A stretch of 64,000 nucleotides of DNA. It comes from a virus. Both the position numbers and the translations under genes were made by a program. Where the stretch lies: the IMG/VR virus record IMGVR_UViG_3300031857_000055, positions 42,542-106,541 of that record; one strand, given 5' to 3'. Of the stretch, positions 34,532 to 43,124 are shown piece after piece (positions within the stretch are counted from its first letter, which is position 1; every line of letters starts with the position of its first letter). Below the pieces are notes generated by a model. The model did no database searches and was not told the DNA's origin. It was given only the letters and a program-made list of their open reading frames with translations.

Positions 34532-36610
34532 ATGGACATTAATGAATTAGAATCCTTTAAACTTAGTGACGCTGTAACATTCCACAAGGAATTGAACCCT
34601 AAGTTGTGGGAAGGTAATAAGCTTGACCCGGCAGTACGTGATCAGCTATTGGTGATTGCCGAAGACTTTGTAGAATATCTAGGCATTAGTAATCTTAAAG
34701 TTAGAGACGTTACTATCTCAGGTAGTAACGCTGCCTATTCATATACTCCTCACAGTGACTTAGACTTGCACATATTGGTAGACTTCAATGAACTACCAAA
34801 CAACGAAGTGTACCAAGAACTATTCACAGCAAAGAAAACATTATACAACGATGCCCACGACATTACAGTTCGTGATGTTCCTGTAGAATTATATGTACAG
34901 GACACTAACCAACCCCATTTTAGCTTAGGTGAATACAGCGTTGTCTATGACAAATGGATTCGTATTCCTAAAAAGCGTAAAGCAAACTTTGACGAAGCTG
35001 CAACCAAAGCAAAGTATGAGAAGCTTGGTGACCTCGTTGAGTTGGCATTGAAGTCACGAGATCCAAAAAGAGTCAACGATACCCTCGCACTAATCAAGCG
35101 TTATCGCAAGAGCGGACTAGAGAAAGCTGGCGAGTTTGGCCCTGAGAATCTGGCATTCAAAGCAATCAGAAAGCAGGGACTGATTCAAGACCTACACGAC
35201 CTCAAAGCACAATTACACGCTGAAAAGTTAAGCATTGACGAATATGCTAACGAAGATTATGATCCAAACGGTCCGCCCCCTGGACCTGAATTTAAGCCTA
35301 CGATGCCAGCCGGTACAGTCAGAGTAGACGTTAGTGACGTATACGATTGGTACAAGCTAGGACAGCATATCAGCAATATGAAAGGCTTAGGCAAGCACGA
35401 CTTTGGTAAAGGACCTCCCAGCACCATTCTATCATTCGGTGATGAAGATACCGAACACAAATATATTCAAGACTTAGAAAAGACTGGTCTAACCACAACT
35501 GACATTGACCCAGTCGATCCTAATCAACCTAAGGGTATGAAGCGTCAAAAGACTGACCCTACATTTAATGTCAACGAGACAGACGATAGGAAAGCCGCAG
35601 TACTCAAGATTCAGAAACACTTGAATAAGAAGTATGGCGCTAACCTTGACCTTGATGGTAAGCTAGGTCCGTTGACTCTCAAATCAATCAACAAGTTTAT
35701 GCCTAGAGCAAAGACTGGATTAGCTGATGAGCCTAATAAGACAACAGCCGTGCAGGGTAAGAAGCTAAAAGAAGCTGATAAGACATTAGGCATTACATTC
35801 ACCCAAGAGCCGTATGAAGGTTGGAATGGCATGGGTGCAATGATCACTGCCTACGCCGACGGTGATCAGGTTGGTCAAGTTATTTTTGAGCCTACCGATA
35901 GCGATAAAAATAAATGGTATGCAACTGAGGTTGAAGTAGAAGATGAATTTCAGCGTAGAGGCATAGCGACTACTATGTATGATATGGCTAAGAAAATTGC
36001 TCAAAAAGCAAACGCAGTCATTGTGCCGAGTCATGCTCAAACCTCTGATGCAAAAGGGTTATGGAAAGACAAGAAAATTTGGGAAGCATCAGGATACATT
36101 CCTAGCGAGAAAGAAAAGAACGATCCTCGCTTTAAGACTGCATTGACCGTTGATGTAAAGCCAGATAGCATTAAGAAGAATGCCAAAGCGTTTAACTGGA
36201 AAACATCACGAGCCGGCATTCCGCCACAAGCCAGAGCAGATGGTAAACTTGCGGAAGACCTAATGCGAGAGTTTAAAAGTTTTTTGCTTGAAGATAAGCA
36301 GCCCAAAGTAGGGTATCATGTCACTGCTACAAAAAACTTACCAGTCATACGTAAGAACGGAATCAACGCAGATAGACGGGGCAATAGCTATGTTTGGGAT
36401 ACACTTGAAATGGCTGAATGGTTCACCGACTTTCAGAATGATGAGGGTCAAGATAGAACGATATTAAAAATAGATATGACAGGCATTGATGCCCGCCCTG
36501 ACCCGGAAGCCGAAGACATGAGTGAATGGTCAAGTAGATTTGAGCCCGGCACGAACGGCGGTGCTTGGATAGTATCAGGTTCTATTCCACCGGACAAAAT
36601 CATAGGTTGA
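34532..36610 (+). CDS. Multidomain protein: nucleotidyltransferase, PG-binding, GNAT, ART-like
   Basis: 692 aa with four recognisable parts. Residues 55-140: a polymerase-beta-type nucleotidyltransferase core, GSN at 64-66 and SDLDLH at 75-80. About 347-392: a peptidoglycan-binding-type helical motif (AVLKIQKHLNKKYG, then DGKLGPLTLKSINKFM). About 420-510: a GNAT acetyltransferase (VEVEDEFQRRGIATTMYD). About 592-692: a segment opening GYHVTATKNLPVIRKNGI and continuing to GGAWIVSGSIPPDKI, like ADP-ribosyltransferase folds. A late promoter makes it a late, possibly virion-packaged, effector. Activities are inferred from motifs. Confidence 0.68.
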   Translation: MDINELESFKLSDAVTFHKELNPKLWEGNKLDPAVRDQLLVIAEDFVEYLGISNLKVRDVTISGSNAAYSYTPHSDLDLHILVDFNELPNNEVYQELFTAKKTLYNDAHDITVRDVPVELYVQDTNQPHFSLGEYSVVYDKWIRIPKKRKANFDEAATKAKYEKLGDLVELALKSRDPKRVNDTLALIKRYRKSGLEKAGEFGPENLAFKAIRKQGLIQDLHDLKAQLHAEKLSIDEYANEDYDPNGPPPGPEFKPTMPAGTVRVDVSDVYDWYKLGQHISNMKGLGKHDFGKGPPSTILSFGDEDTEHKYIQDLEKTGLTTTDIDPVDPNQPKGMKRQKTDPTFNVNETDDRKAAVLKIQKHLNKKYGANLDLDGKLGPLTLKSINKFMPRAKTGLADEPNKTTAVQGKKLKEADKTLGITFTQEPYEGWNGMGAMITAYADGDQVGQVIFEPTDSDKNKWYATEVEVEDEFQRRGIATTMYDMAKKIAQKANAVIVPSHAQTSDAKGLWKDKKIWEASGYIPSEKEKNDPRFKTALTVDVKPDSIKKNAKAFNWKTSRAGIPPQARADGKLAEDLMREFKSFLLEDKQPKVGYHVTATKNLPVIRKNGINADRRGNSYVWDTLEMAEWFTDFQNDEGQDRTILKIDMTGIDARPDPEAEDMSEWSSRFEPGTNGGAWIVSGSIPPDKIIG

Positions 36611-36635
36611 CAATGACCCAAAACTATTGTAGTGT
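36607..36635 (+). promoter_or_regulatory. Sigma70-like promoter, leaderless geometry
   Basis: GGTTGACA (TTGACA 36607-36612), a 17-nt spacer and TAGTGT (36630-36635). Six bases separate the -10 from the ATG at 36642, so the predicted start is the A of the ATG. Confidence 0.55.
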
Positions 36636-36641
36636 GAGATT

Positions 36642-36902
36642 ATGGCAAAGACATTCAACACCGCAATAGAAGCTAGGGAAATTATCATAGACCTACGCAA
36701 GCAGTTGAATAGACTGCCATACAATCCTGACCTCAGGAAACTCTGCAACAACATCGGTGAAATGAATTCCCAGCTCAGCCGGCTTGAGGTTGAAGTTAGG
36801 CAGACCCGCAAGACTTACAAGTTTGACGCACATAAGGAAGAAATGGTCAAGGCTATCAAGCATCTTGAACAGCTTATCCTTATGGCAAAACTGATGGCAT
36901 AA
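36642..36902 (+). CDS. Small helical hypothetical protein
   Basis: 86 aa. Two long amphipathic helices are apparent (AREIIIDLRKQLNRL and EMNSQLSRLEVEVRQTRKTY), compatible with a short coiled coil or dimer. It has no recognised motif. Its own promoter has leaderless geometry and there is no Shine-Dalgarno. An early regulatory or host-takeover protein is possible. Confidence 0.6.
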   Translation: MAKTFNTAIEAREIIIDLRKQLNRLPYNPDLRKLCNNIGEMNSQLSRLEVEVRQTRKTYKFDAHKEEMVKAIKHLEQLILMAKLMA

Positions 36903-36930
36903 AAAAATATCCACTACGGCGAAAAAGTGG

Positions 36931-36959
36931 TTGACTTACCCCTCACAATCACGTATAAC
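36931..36959 (+). promoter_or_regulatory. Sigma70-like promoter upstream of the MoxR ATPase
   Basis: GGTTGACT (TTGACT 36931-36936), a 17-nt spacer and TATAAC (36954-36959). A leader of about 55 nt with AAGGAG precedes the ATG at 37021. A small hairpin CCACT/AGTGG (36911-36930) abuts the -35. Confidence 0.7.
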
Positions 36960-37020
36960 AAGACTATAGAGAGCAACGAAGCAAACACTCTCTATTTGTT
37001 CAAACTAAGGAGCTTAAATT

Positions 37021-38121
37021 ATGTCTCAAATGTCCGATAATCTCACTATCACTTCTATTCAGGCCCGTAAGGCTATTCTCGCTGCGTTCAAGGCAAAGCG
37101 TCCTGTCTTCCTCTGGGGCCCTCCGGGTATTGGTAAGTCTGAATGCGTTCAGGAAATCACTGATGAACTCGGTGGCTACATGGTCGATCTTCGCATGGCG
37201 CAGATGGAACCGACTGACATTCGCGGTATCCCTTACTTCAACAAGGAAATCGGCAAGATGGATTGGGCCGAGCCCGTCGATCTTCCCAGCGAAGAACTCG
37301 CTGCACAGTATCCGATTGTCGTTCTTTTCCTTGACGAAATGAACTCTGCCCCGCCCGCTGTTCAGGCTGCTGGTTATCAGCTTATTCTGAACCGTCGTGT
37401 TGGTAAGTATAAGCTGCCTGATAACGTTGTTATCGTTGCTGCTGGTAACCGCGATAGCGACAAGGGTGTTACGTATCGTATGCCGATGCCGCTTGCTAAC
37501 CGTTTCGTTCACCTTGAAATGCGCCCTGACTTCAACTCTTGGCAGCAGTGGGCTGTTAACAAGGGCGTTCACAAGGACGTTGTTGGTTATCTCTCGTTCG
37601 CTAAGCAGGACATGTATGACTTTGATGCTAAGGCTTCGTCTCGTGCCTTCGCTACCCCGCGTTCGTGGGTGTTCGTGAGCGACCTGCTCACTGACGAGGA
37701 CAACGTTGATAACGATACGCTGTTCAACCTCGTTGCTGGTGCTGTCGGTGACGGTCTCGCTACTAAGTTCATGGCACATCGTCGTGTTGCTGGTCAGATG
37801 CCGAACCCTGCTGACATTCTTGATGGTAAGGTCAAGGACCTTAAGGTCAAGGAAATCTCCGCGATGTATTCGCTTACGATTTCTATGTGCTACGAACTCA
37901 AGGAAGCACTTGACAACAAGCGTGTTGACACTAAGCAGTTCCACGTGATGGCCGATAACTTCTTTGAATACATCATGAAGAACTTCGAAACTGAACTGGT
38001 TGTGATGGGTGCTAAGATTGCGCTTAAGACGTACCGTCTGCCGATTGAGCCCTCGCAGCTTTCTAACTTTGACGAGTTCCACAAGAAGTACGGTAAGTAC
38101 ATCGTGGAAGCTGGCAACTAA
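37021..38121 (+). CDS. MoxR-type AAA+ ATPase
   Basis: 366 aa. Walker A is GPPGIGKSE near residues 33-41 and Walker B is VVLFLDEMNSAP near 100-110. The sensor segment is NVVIVAAGNRDSDKG, followed by PMPLANRFVHLEM, the usual MoxR order. MoxR proteins act as chaperone-like ATPases on VWA-domain partners, and a VWA protein lies two genes downstream. Codons are strongly biased (many CGT, CTC, TTC and AAG), unlike the accessory block, suggesting high expression. A strong promoter lies upstream and a terminator downstream. Confidence 0.85.
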   Translation: MSQMSDNLTITSIQARKAILAAFKAKRPVFLWGPPGIGKSECVQEITDELGGYMVDLRMAQMEPTDIRGIPYFNKEIGKMDWAEPVDLPSEELAAQYPIVVLFLDEMNSAPPAVQAAGYQLILNRRVGKYKLPDNVVIVAAGNRDSDKGVTYRMPMPLANRFVHLEMRPDFNSWQQWAVNKGVHKDVVGYLSFAKQDMYDFDAKASSRAFATPRSWVFVSDLLTDEDNVDNDTLFNLVAGAVGDGLATKFMAHRRVAGQMPNPADILDGKVKDLKVKEISAMYSLTISMCYELKEALDNKRVDTKQFHVMADNFFEYIMKNFETELVVMGAKIALKTYRLPIEPSQLSNFDEFHKKYGKYIVEAGN

Positions 38122-38134
38122 GCCAGCAAGCTCC

Positions 38135-38168
38135 GGGGGAGGGTTCGAGACAGCCCTCCCCCATTTTT
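38135..38168 (+). terminator. Rho-independent terminator after the MoxR gene
   Basis: GGGGGAGGG (38135-38143) and CCCTCCCCC (38154-38162) form a 9-bp GC-rich stem with a 10-nt loop, followed by ATTTTT. Confidence 0.85.
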
Positions 38169-38181
38169 CGTAGGTATTAAT

Positions 38182-38382
38182 ATGAGCATAGCCACTTGCG
38201 CGGTTTGCGGTGTCCAAGTAGAAAGAACACTTCATCAATTCCCTACTCGCAAGTATCCGCACAATGCTCCCTACCTTGCTGCTCTATATCACCGAGATCC
38301 GTTTTGGGGTAAAGGTGACTTTGAAGAATATTGCAGCGCCAAATGCGCTACAGAAGCGTTCTTAAAAAGCAAACAAACTTGA
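38182..38382 (+). CDS. Small putative zinc-ribbon protein
   Basis: 66 aa. Two cysteine pairs, CAVCG near the N-terminus and YCSAKCATE near the C-terminus, suggest a single zinc site of the treble-clef or zinc-ribbon type. It sits between the MoxR ATPase and its likely VWA partner, after a terminator, so it depends on readthrough or a weak promoter. Function is unknown. Confidence 0.6.
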   Translation: MSIATCAVCGVQVERTLHQFPTRKYPHNAPYLAALYHRDPFWGKGDFEEYCSAKCATEAFLKSKQT

Positions 38383-38391
38383 AGTTTTTGG

Positions 38392-38420
38392 TTGACAATA
38401 CCCTTAAGGTTTGTTATATT
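38392..38420 (+). promoter_or_regulatory. Sigma70-like promoter of the VWA gene
   Basis: GGTTGACA (TTGACA 38392-38397), a 17-nt spacer and TATATT (38415-38420). The predicted start near 38427 leaves a 19-nt leader with AAGGAG. Confidence 0.75.
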
Positions 38421-38445
38421 GACTATATCAACTAAGGAGATTTCT

Positions 38446-39750
38446 ATGAGTGACGTTATTCCCGGTACTGCGACTAAGCCTAAGAAGGGCAAGCGCACCC
38501 GTAGCAAGAAGTTTGAAAATCTGATTGGTCCGACCGATCCTAAGATTGATCACGAAGCCCGTGAGCGTCTCATTACCGCTCGTATTGGTCTCCTGCTCCG
38601 TCAAAGCTTTTTCGGTAACCTCGCTACCCGTCTACAGCTTGTAAATGCTGACGATTGGTGCTCCACTGCTGCTACTGACGGTCTGCGTTTCTATTACAAC
38701 AGCCGTTTCATTAAGATGCTTCGCACTAAGGAAGTTGAATTCCTTGTCGGTCATGAAGTTCTGCACGTTGTTTACGATCACCTTGGTCGTCGTGACAGCC
38801 GCGACCCTGAGATTTGGAACATCGCTAACGACTATGCAGTTAATGCTGACCTCAAGCGTCACAAGGTCGGTGAAATGATCACCACTGTTCCTGCTCTCTA
38901 TGAGCAGAAGTATGATGGTCTTGCATCCGAAGTCATTTATGACGACCTCATGAAGAACGTCAAGTATATTGATATTGACGAACTCCTTGACAAGATGCTT
39001 GACGATCACCTTGAAGATGAAGGTCAGGGCGAGGGCGACGGCGAAGATAATGGTCAGCAGGGTAATGGTAAGCGTCCGCGGATGAGTCCTGAGGAGCGTG
39101 AACAGGCCCGTCAAGAAATGAAGCAGGCTATTCTCAACGCTGCACAAACTGCCGAAGCTGGTACTATTCCGATGGGCGTTGAACGTCTTATCAAGCAGCT
39201 TACTGATCCTGTCATGCCTTGGCGTGAACTGATCCAGACTAATCTGACCTCTGCTATCAAGTCTGATTACACTTGGATGCGTCCTTCTCGTCGTTCTTGG
39301 CACATGGATGCTGTTATGCCCGGTATGAACCCCGGTGAAGAAATTGACGTTGATATCTACATTGATATGTCGGGTTCTATCAGCAACAAGCAGGGTATGC
39401 AGTTCCTTAGCGAAGTCGCTGGCATGATGGAAGCGTTTGATGGTTACTCGCTCCGCGTCACTTGCTTTGATACTCGCTGCTACAACACGCAGGAGTATAC
39501 GAGCGAGAACATGGAGAACATTGAGGAGTATCAGCTTCACGGTGGCGGTGGCACCGACTTTGATAGCATCTTTGATGACCTCAAGGAAGCTGGTCGTGTC
39601 CCCAATCGCTTGATTGTCTTCACTGACGGTTATCCGTGCGGTAGCTGGGGCGATGCTGATTACTGTGATACGACTTGGATCATTCACGGTGACCCCAATC
39701 CGAACCCGCCCTTCGGTACGTATGCTATCTATGACGACCACAAAAAATAA
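38446..39750 (+). CDS. VWA-like protein with metallopeptidase-type HEXXH motif
   Basis: 434 aa from ATG 38446, which has AAGGAG upstream; the frame is open to 38392 but that part is promoter. FLVGHEVLHVVYDH gives HEVLH at 103-107, a zinc-peptidase-like signature. An acidic linker (residues about 185-215) separates it from a C-terminal VWA-like domain with DIYIDMSGSIS (MIDAS DxSxS) and GGGGTDFDSIFDDL. This arrangement matches bacterial VWA-like metallopeptidase proteins that are paired with MoxR ATPases. Codons are strongly biased as in the MoxR gene. The partnership is inferred from the family and from proximity. Confidence 0.82.
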   Translation: MSDVIPGTATKPKKGKRTRSKKFENLIGPTDPKIDHEARERLITARIGLLLRQSFFGNLATRLQLVNADDWCSTAATDGLRFYYNSRFIKMLRTKEVEFLVGHEVLHVVYDHLGRRDSRDPEIWNIANDYAVNADLKRHKVGEMITTVPALYEQKYDGLASEVIYDDLMKNVKYIDIDELLDKMLDDHLEDEGQGEGDGEDNGQQGNGKRPRMSPEEREQARQEMKQAILNAAQTAEAGTIPMGVERLIKQLTDPVMPWRELIQTNLTSAIKSDYTWMRPSRRSWHMDAVMPGMNPGEEIDVDIYIDMSGSISNKQGMQFLSEVAGMMEAFDGYSLRVTCFDTRCYNTQEYTSENMENIEEYQLHGGGGTDFDSIFDDLKEAGRVPNRLIVFTDGYPCGSWGDADYCDTTWIIHGDPNPNPPFGTYAIYDDHKK

Positions 39751-40003
39751 TCCGATAGCAATCGTTGGAGCTATGATATACGAGTCTCCGGACGGTGGAA
39801 AGACGATCTACGCAAGAGAGCGTGGGTCGTCTAACCGCGTTTTAGTCCGCAAAGATGATACCGTAGAGGAAACTAAACAGCTTCTTGCTAGGCGAGATCG
39901 GCTTACTAAAATCTGTGAACTGGCTAAAACAGTTCCTGCGTTAAACGACCAGTTAGAGAAGCTTGAAGAAATATATTTGTTGGTGAAAAATGAAAACGAT
40001 TGA
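39731..40003 (+). CDS. Small hypothetical protein
   Basis: 90 aa from ATG 39731, overlapping the end of the VWA gene by 20 nt; earlier in-frame starts lie deep in that gene. IAIVGAMIYESPDGGKTIYARERGSSNRVLV looks like a small beta-sheet domain, followed by a helical C-terminus (LTKICELAKTVPALNDQLEKLEEIY). It is not recognised. Confidence 0.6.
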   Translation: MTTTKNNPIAIVGAMIYESPDGGKTIYARERGSSNRVLVRKDDTVEETKQLLARRDRLTKICELAKTVPALNDQLEKLEEIYLLVKNEND

Positions 40004-40226
40004 CGATATCAACTTACACACATGGTTTGTAGACCGTGAGTTAGATTTCACGCCTCCGCATTTTATTAAGTCAGGAACTGTCTTGACCGACGAATCTAAG
40101 GTTTGGATTCTAGAAAAGCTGACTGGAAGATTTGCAATCTCCGGACATGAGGGCTTTTTTGGTTCTCTATCACCAGCGTTTGAAGATCCAAAGGAAGCGT
40201 TGTTTTATGAACTTAAGTGGGGTTAA
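39990..40226 (+). CDS. Small hypothetical protein
   Basis: 78 aa, overlapping the previous gene by 14 nt. There are no known motifs. VWILEKLTGRFAISGHEGFFGSLSP suggests a beta-rich fold, and the C-terminus is LFYELKWG. Operon position is the main evidence. Confidence 0.55.
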   Translation: MKTIDDINLHTWFVDRELDFTPPHFIKSGTVLTDESKVWILEKLTGRFAISGHEGFFGSLSPAFEDPKEALFYELKWG

Positions 40227-40527
40227 GGCTGATTTAGTTATGATAGATGAACTAGGGTTTGCACACCCTGCACCTAGGCGCATAGCCACATCTGTTCGTG
40301 ACACTACACTCTTTATTGATAAAACTCCTTACTACTATGCCAATCCAATAATGTATTCATTTACAGAGTTGGAGGAAATGGCTCAATGGTGTTGGGATAC
40401 CTTTGGACCTTCTGGATACTACCAAGAAACTATGCAAGTAGTTTGGAACTATCGTTCAGATCCGGACTATATCTTCTGGTTTGCAGAAGAAAAACACTTA
40501 ACGATGTTCATACTACGCTGGTCGTAA
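40207..40527 (+). CDS. Small hypothetical protein
   Basis: 106 aa from ATG 40207, overlapping the previous gene by 20 nt; the open frame back to 40132 would overlap it much more, and ATG 40240 is another option. It is rich in Tyr, Trp and Phe (DKTPYYYANPIMYSFTELEEMAQWCW). Not recognised. Confidence 0.5.
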   Translation: MNLSGVKADLVMIDELGFAHPAPRRIATSVRDTTLFIDKTPYYYANPIMYSFTELEEMAQWCWDTFGPSGYYQETMQVVWNYRSDPDYIFWFAEEKHLTMFILRWS

Positions 40528-40553
40528 AATATTTTAGCCAGCTGTTTCCTCAT

Positions 40554-40559
40554 TAAATA
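40554..40559 (+). promoter_or_regulatory. T4-late-like promoter element
   Basis: TTAAATAC in the gap before 40588. The predicted start leaves a leader of about 22 nt containing AAGGAG, so this is a conventional late gene start, in contrast to the leaderless ones. Confidence 0.6.
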
Positions 40560-40587
40560 CAAGAGCGAATTTACAAGGAGAACGCAA

Positions 40588-41286
40588 ATGGCTTTTTTAA
40601 GACACGTAGGGAAGCACGGTGATCGCAAGGTAGCGGTCGTATTTCGTGAAGTACCTGGCGAGCCACATATGTGTTTAGTAGTATATACAGAACTATTGAA
40701 CAGAACTGTTCATGACCCGCTAGTAAAATGTATTGAAAGCGAAATTGGTCAGAACAGCAAGAATTTAGCGGATGCATTGAACCGCAGCTACACCACAGAT
40801 GGTCTTATCATCTTACAGAAACTTCATGCCGAAGGTCAGCTTAAGAAGGTTCAGACTGAACTTATCGTAATGACACCAACACCCGGAACACAGATTAAGC
40901 TTAGTGAACTAAACACTATTCTTGATGAAATGGAAAGAGGTGAAGCAGCAGTGCAGAAGCTTGCTGATATGGATAAGCAGCTTGGTATGCAGGACCCAAT
41001 TCAGGTTGCTAAGCGTATGCGCGGTGACATGTTGAATGAGGGAACTGTTCCACCAGTTGCACCTTTAACAGCATCAGGCGACGCATTGGGTGACAATGCT
41101 ATTGCTAACAATCTTCGTCAACAGGCAATGAGAATGTCAGCAGAAGCAAAGGGACTACTCGCAGAAGCAGATAGGCTATTGCAGGAAGCAAATGCAATGG
41201 ATCCAGTAGCAGCTACATTGCAGAATGCACCGGTAGCAGCAGCAAAAAAGTCTAGAGGACGACCAAAGAAGGTCCTTACTGCATAA
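40588..41286 (+). CDS. Hypothetical late protein with AT-hook-like tail
   Basis: 232 aa. The N-terminal half (KVAVVFREVPGEPHMCLVVYTELL) is probably a beta-sheet domain. The middle is helical and Ala/Glu-rich (AMRMSAEAKGLLAEADRLLQ). The end KKSRGRPKKVLTA matches an AT-hook minor-groove motif (RGRP). A DNA-binding late protein, perhaps packaged or acting on late transcription, is plausible. It has a late promoter and a good Shine-Dalgarno. Confidence 0.6.
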   Translation: MAFLRHVGKHGDRKVAVVFREVPGEPHMCLVVYTELLNRTVHDPLVKCIESEIGQNSKNLADALNRSYTTDGLIILQKLHAEGQLKKVQTELIVMTPTPGTQIKLSELNTILDEMERGEAAVQKLADMDKQLGMQDPIQVAKRMRGDMLNEGTVPPVAPLTASGDALGDNAIANNLRQQAMRMSAEAKGLLAEADRLLQEANAMDPVAATLQNAPVAAAKKSRGRPKKVLTA

Positions 41287-41297
41287 GGTGTTAGTTA

Positions 41298-41594
41298 ATG
41301 TCCCCCGAATTTATTGAAAAGTGGGAAAAATTACTTGAAGATGTTGACAAACAGCAAATTCCAGTTGAGTTTATTAAAAAAATTGTATTGAAGCTTGTAG
41401 GAAGAAAACAACATACTATTAATATACAACGACTACTGGAGCAAGGACTTTACCCTGACGAAATTGAAGATGCAATCAGTACTAAACTTATTGAGTTAGA
41501 TGAGTTGGTTACAGGAATTGAGTTCATCTTAAATGTAGAAAGTATTGCGGAAACAGTCCAACCCGAAACTGACAGATTATTGAATGGACTATGA
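41298..41594 (+). CDS. Small helical hypothetical protein
   Basis: 98 aa, mostly helical with alternating Leu/Ile and charged residues (EFIKKIVLKLVGRKQHTINI and IEDAISTKLIELDELVTGIE). Not recognised. It starts 11 nt after the previous gene, and the next gene (dihydrofolate reductase) overlaps its stop. Confidence 0.55.
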   Translation: MSPEFIEKWEKLLEDVDKQQIPVEFIKKIVLKLVGRKQHTINIQRLLEQGLYPDEIEDAISTKLIELDELVTGIEFILNVESIAETVQPETDRLLNGL

Positions 41595-42061
41595 AATTAA
41601 TATTAGCATGTGACCCAAATGGGGGAATCGGCTATCAAAACAGATTGCCCTGGAGTAACATTCAGGGCGATTTGCCAAGATTCAAGCGTTTGACAGAGGG
41701 ACAGACAGTCATTATGGGACGCAACACTTGGGATAGCTTACCAAAGAAACCGTTACCGAAACGGTACAACTTCGTAGTAACGAGCCAAGAACTTGATATG
41801 CCTGAACATTCACAGTGCATAACATACGATGAATTTACAAGCCCGGAATCTTCTCTTAGGTTTAGTAGTACCTGGTTGATAGGCGGCGCACAATTAGTCA
41901 ATGCATGTTGGCCTCATATCACTGAATTACATCTAACAAACGTATACGACCATTACACTTGCGATACTCACATAGACCTGCTATATGTAGAAGCTAACTT
42001 TACAAGGGTTTGGAGCGAAGTGTTCCCTGATCATAGATATGAAATTTGGAAAAGAAAATGA
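41591..42061 (+). CDS. frd: Dihydrofolate reductase
   Basis: 156 aa, normal length. MKLILACDPNGGIGYQNRLPW carries the NADPH and folate-binding N-terminus. IMGRNTWDSLPKKPLPKR and WLIGGAQLVNACWPHITELHLT are conserved family blocks. It regenerates tetrahydrofolate consumed by the thymidylate synthase next door. The stop overlaps the td start (ATGA), as expected for a coupled pair; T4 has the same frd-td order. Confidence 0.95.
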   Translation: MKLILACDPNGGIGYQNRLPWSNIQGDLPRFKRLTEGQTVIMGRNTWDSLPKKPLPKRYNFVVTSQELDMPEHSQCITYDEFTSPESSLRFSSTWLIGGAQLVNACWPHITELHLTNVYDHYTCDTHIDLLYVEANFTRVWSEVFPDHRYEIWKRK

Positions 42062-42888
42062 AACAGTACCACGATTTGCTTGAAGATATACTAAATAACG
42101 GTGAAGTCAAGGATGATAGGACCGGCGTTGGTACTATCAGCGTCTTTGGCCGTCAACTTAGATTTAATCTATCAGAGGGTTTCCCCGCTGTTACTACAAA
42201 GAAATTAGCGTGGAAATCAGTAGTAAGCGAATTATTGTGGTTTATAGAAGGGACAGGAGATGAGAGAAGACTTGCGGAAATTTTACACGGATCCAGAGAT
42301 ACTGAACGTAGTACAATATGGACAGGAAACGCTCAAGCAGCTTATTGGATCCCAAAAGCGAGATACGACGGGGATTTGGGCAGAGTATACGGCGTACAGT
42401 GGAGAGACTGGCGAGGAGTTGACCAACTCTCAAATCTAATTGAGGGTATCAAGACTGATCCTAACGGTCGTAGACATATCATCACTGCATGGAACGTAGA
42501 CGAATTGGATCAGATGGCATTGCCTCCCTGCCACGTTCTCGCACAGTTTTATGTAAGCAATGGTAAGCTAAGCTGCCATATGTATCAGCGTAGTGTTGAT
42601 GTATTCCTTGGCCTCCCCTTCAACATCGCCAGCTATGCATTGCTTACACATATGATTGCACAAGTATGTGACCTAAAGGTAGGCGAACTTATCATTTCAA
42701 CTGGCGATACGCATATCTATAGCAATCATATTGAACAGGTTAAAGAGCAGCTTTCACGAGAAGAATACCCATTACCTATGCTTTTCCTCAATCCTGAGAT
42801 AAAAAACATTGACAAATTCGCAATGGATGATATACTGTTATTTGACTATCAGAGTCACGGAACCATTAAGGCTGATATGGCAGTATGA
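42058..42888 (+). CDS. td: Thymidylate synthase (ThyA type)
   Basis: 276 aa from ATG 42058, overlapping the frd stop; a TTG at 42046 is less likely. DRTGVGTISVFGRQLRF, the catalytic Cys158 in LPPCHVLAQFYV, MYQRSVDVFLGLPFNIASYA and DTHIYSNHIEQ are all typical. It makes dTMP from dUMP with methylene-tetrahydrofolate, for phage DNA synthesis. No intron interrupts it, unlike T4 td. Confidence 0.96.
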   Translation: MKQYHDLLEDILNNGEVKDDRTGVGTISVFGRQLRFNLSEGFPAVTTKKLAWKSVVSELLWFIEGTGDERRLAEILHGSRDTERSTIWTGNAQAAYWIPKARYDGDLGRVYGVQWRDWRGVDQLSNLIEGIKTDPNGRRHIITAWNVDELDQMALPPCHVLAQFYVSNGKLSCHMYQRSVDVFLGLPFNIASYALLTHMIAQVCDLKVGELIISTGDTHIYSNHIEQVKEQLSREEYPLPMLFLNPEIKNIDKFAMDDILLFDYQSHGTIKADMAV

Positions 42889-43124
42889 AAACAATCGTTG
42901 CTCACTTCTTCACTGTCGGAGACGTTGAAGATCCTGATATCTATGCTGCCGAACCCCTTTGGGAATGGCAGAATAGCGAAGCAGGCAAGTGGGCAATGGA
43001 AAACTGTGCCGAGACTCCCAGTTGGCACCGTGTAATGGACCCGGCTAAATTTGGCTACACTTACCAAATAAAAATTGATTTGACCCCTGAACAATATACC
43101 TACTGGAAGTTGAAATTCGAATGA
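42885..43124 (+). CDS. Small hypothetical protein
   Basis: 79 aa, starting on the td stop. Trp- and acid-rich (PLWEWQNSEAGKWAMENC). The C-terminal half (YTYQIKIDLTPEQYTYWKLKF) looks like beta strand plus helix. Not recognised; it is coupled to both neighbours. Confidence 0.6.
   Translation: MKTIVAHFFTVGDVEDPDIYAAEPLWEWQNSEAGKWAMENCAETPSWHRVMDPAKFGYTYQIKIDLTPEQYTYWKLKFE

Noticed and set aside
37000-38262. Long minus-strand open frame (420 codons) opposite the MoxR gene
   Set aside because: It exactly mirrors a recognised gene with biased codons. The translation is a Val/Leu/Arg-rich shadow without motifs, and no promoter or Shine-Dalgarno faces it.
38632-39741. Minus-strand open frame (369 codons) opposite the VWA gene
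   Set aside because: Same cause: strong codon bias removes stops on the opposite strand. No recognisable domain.
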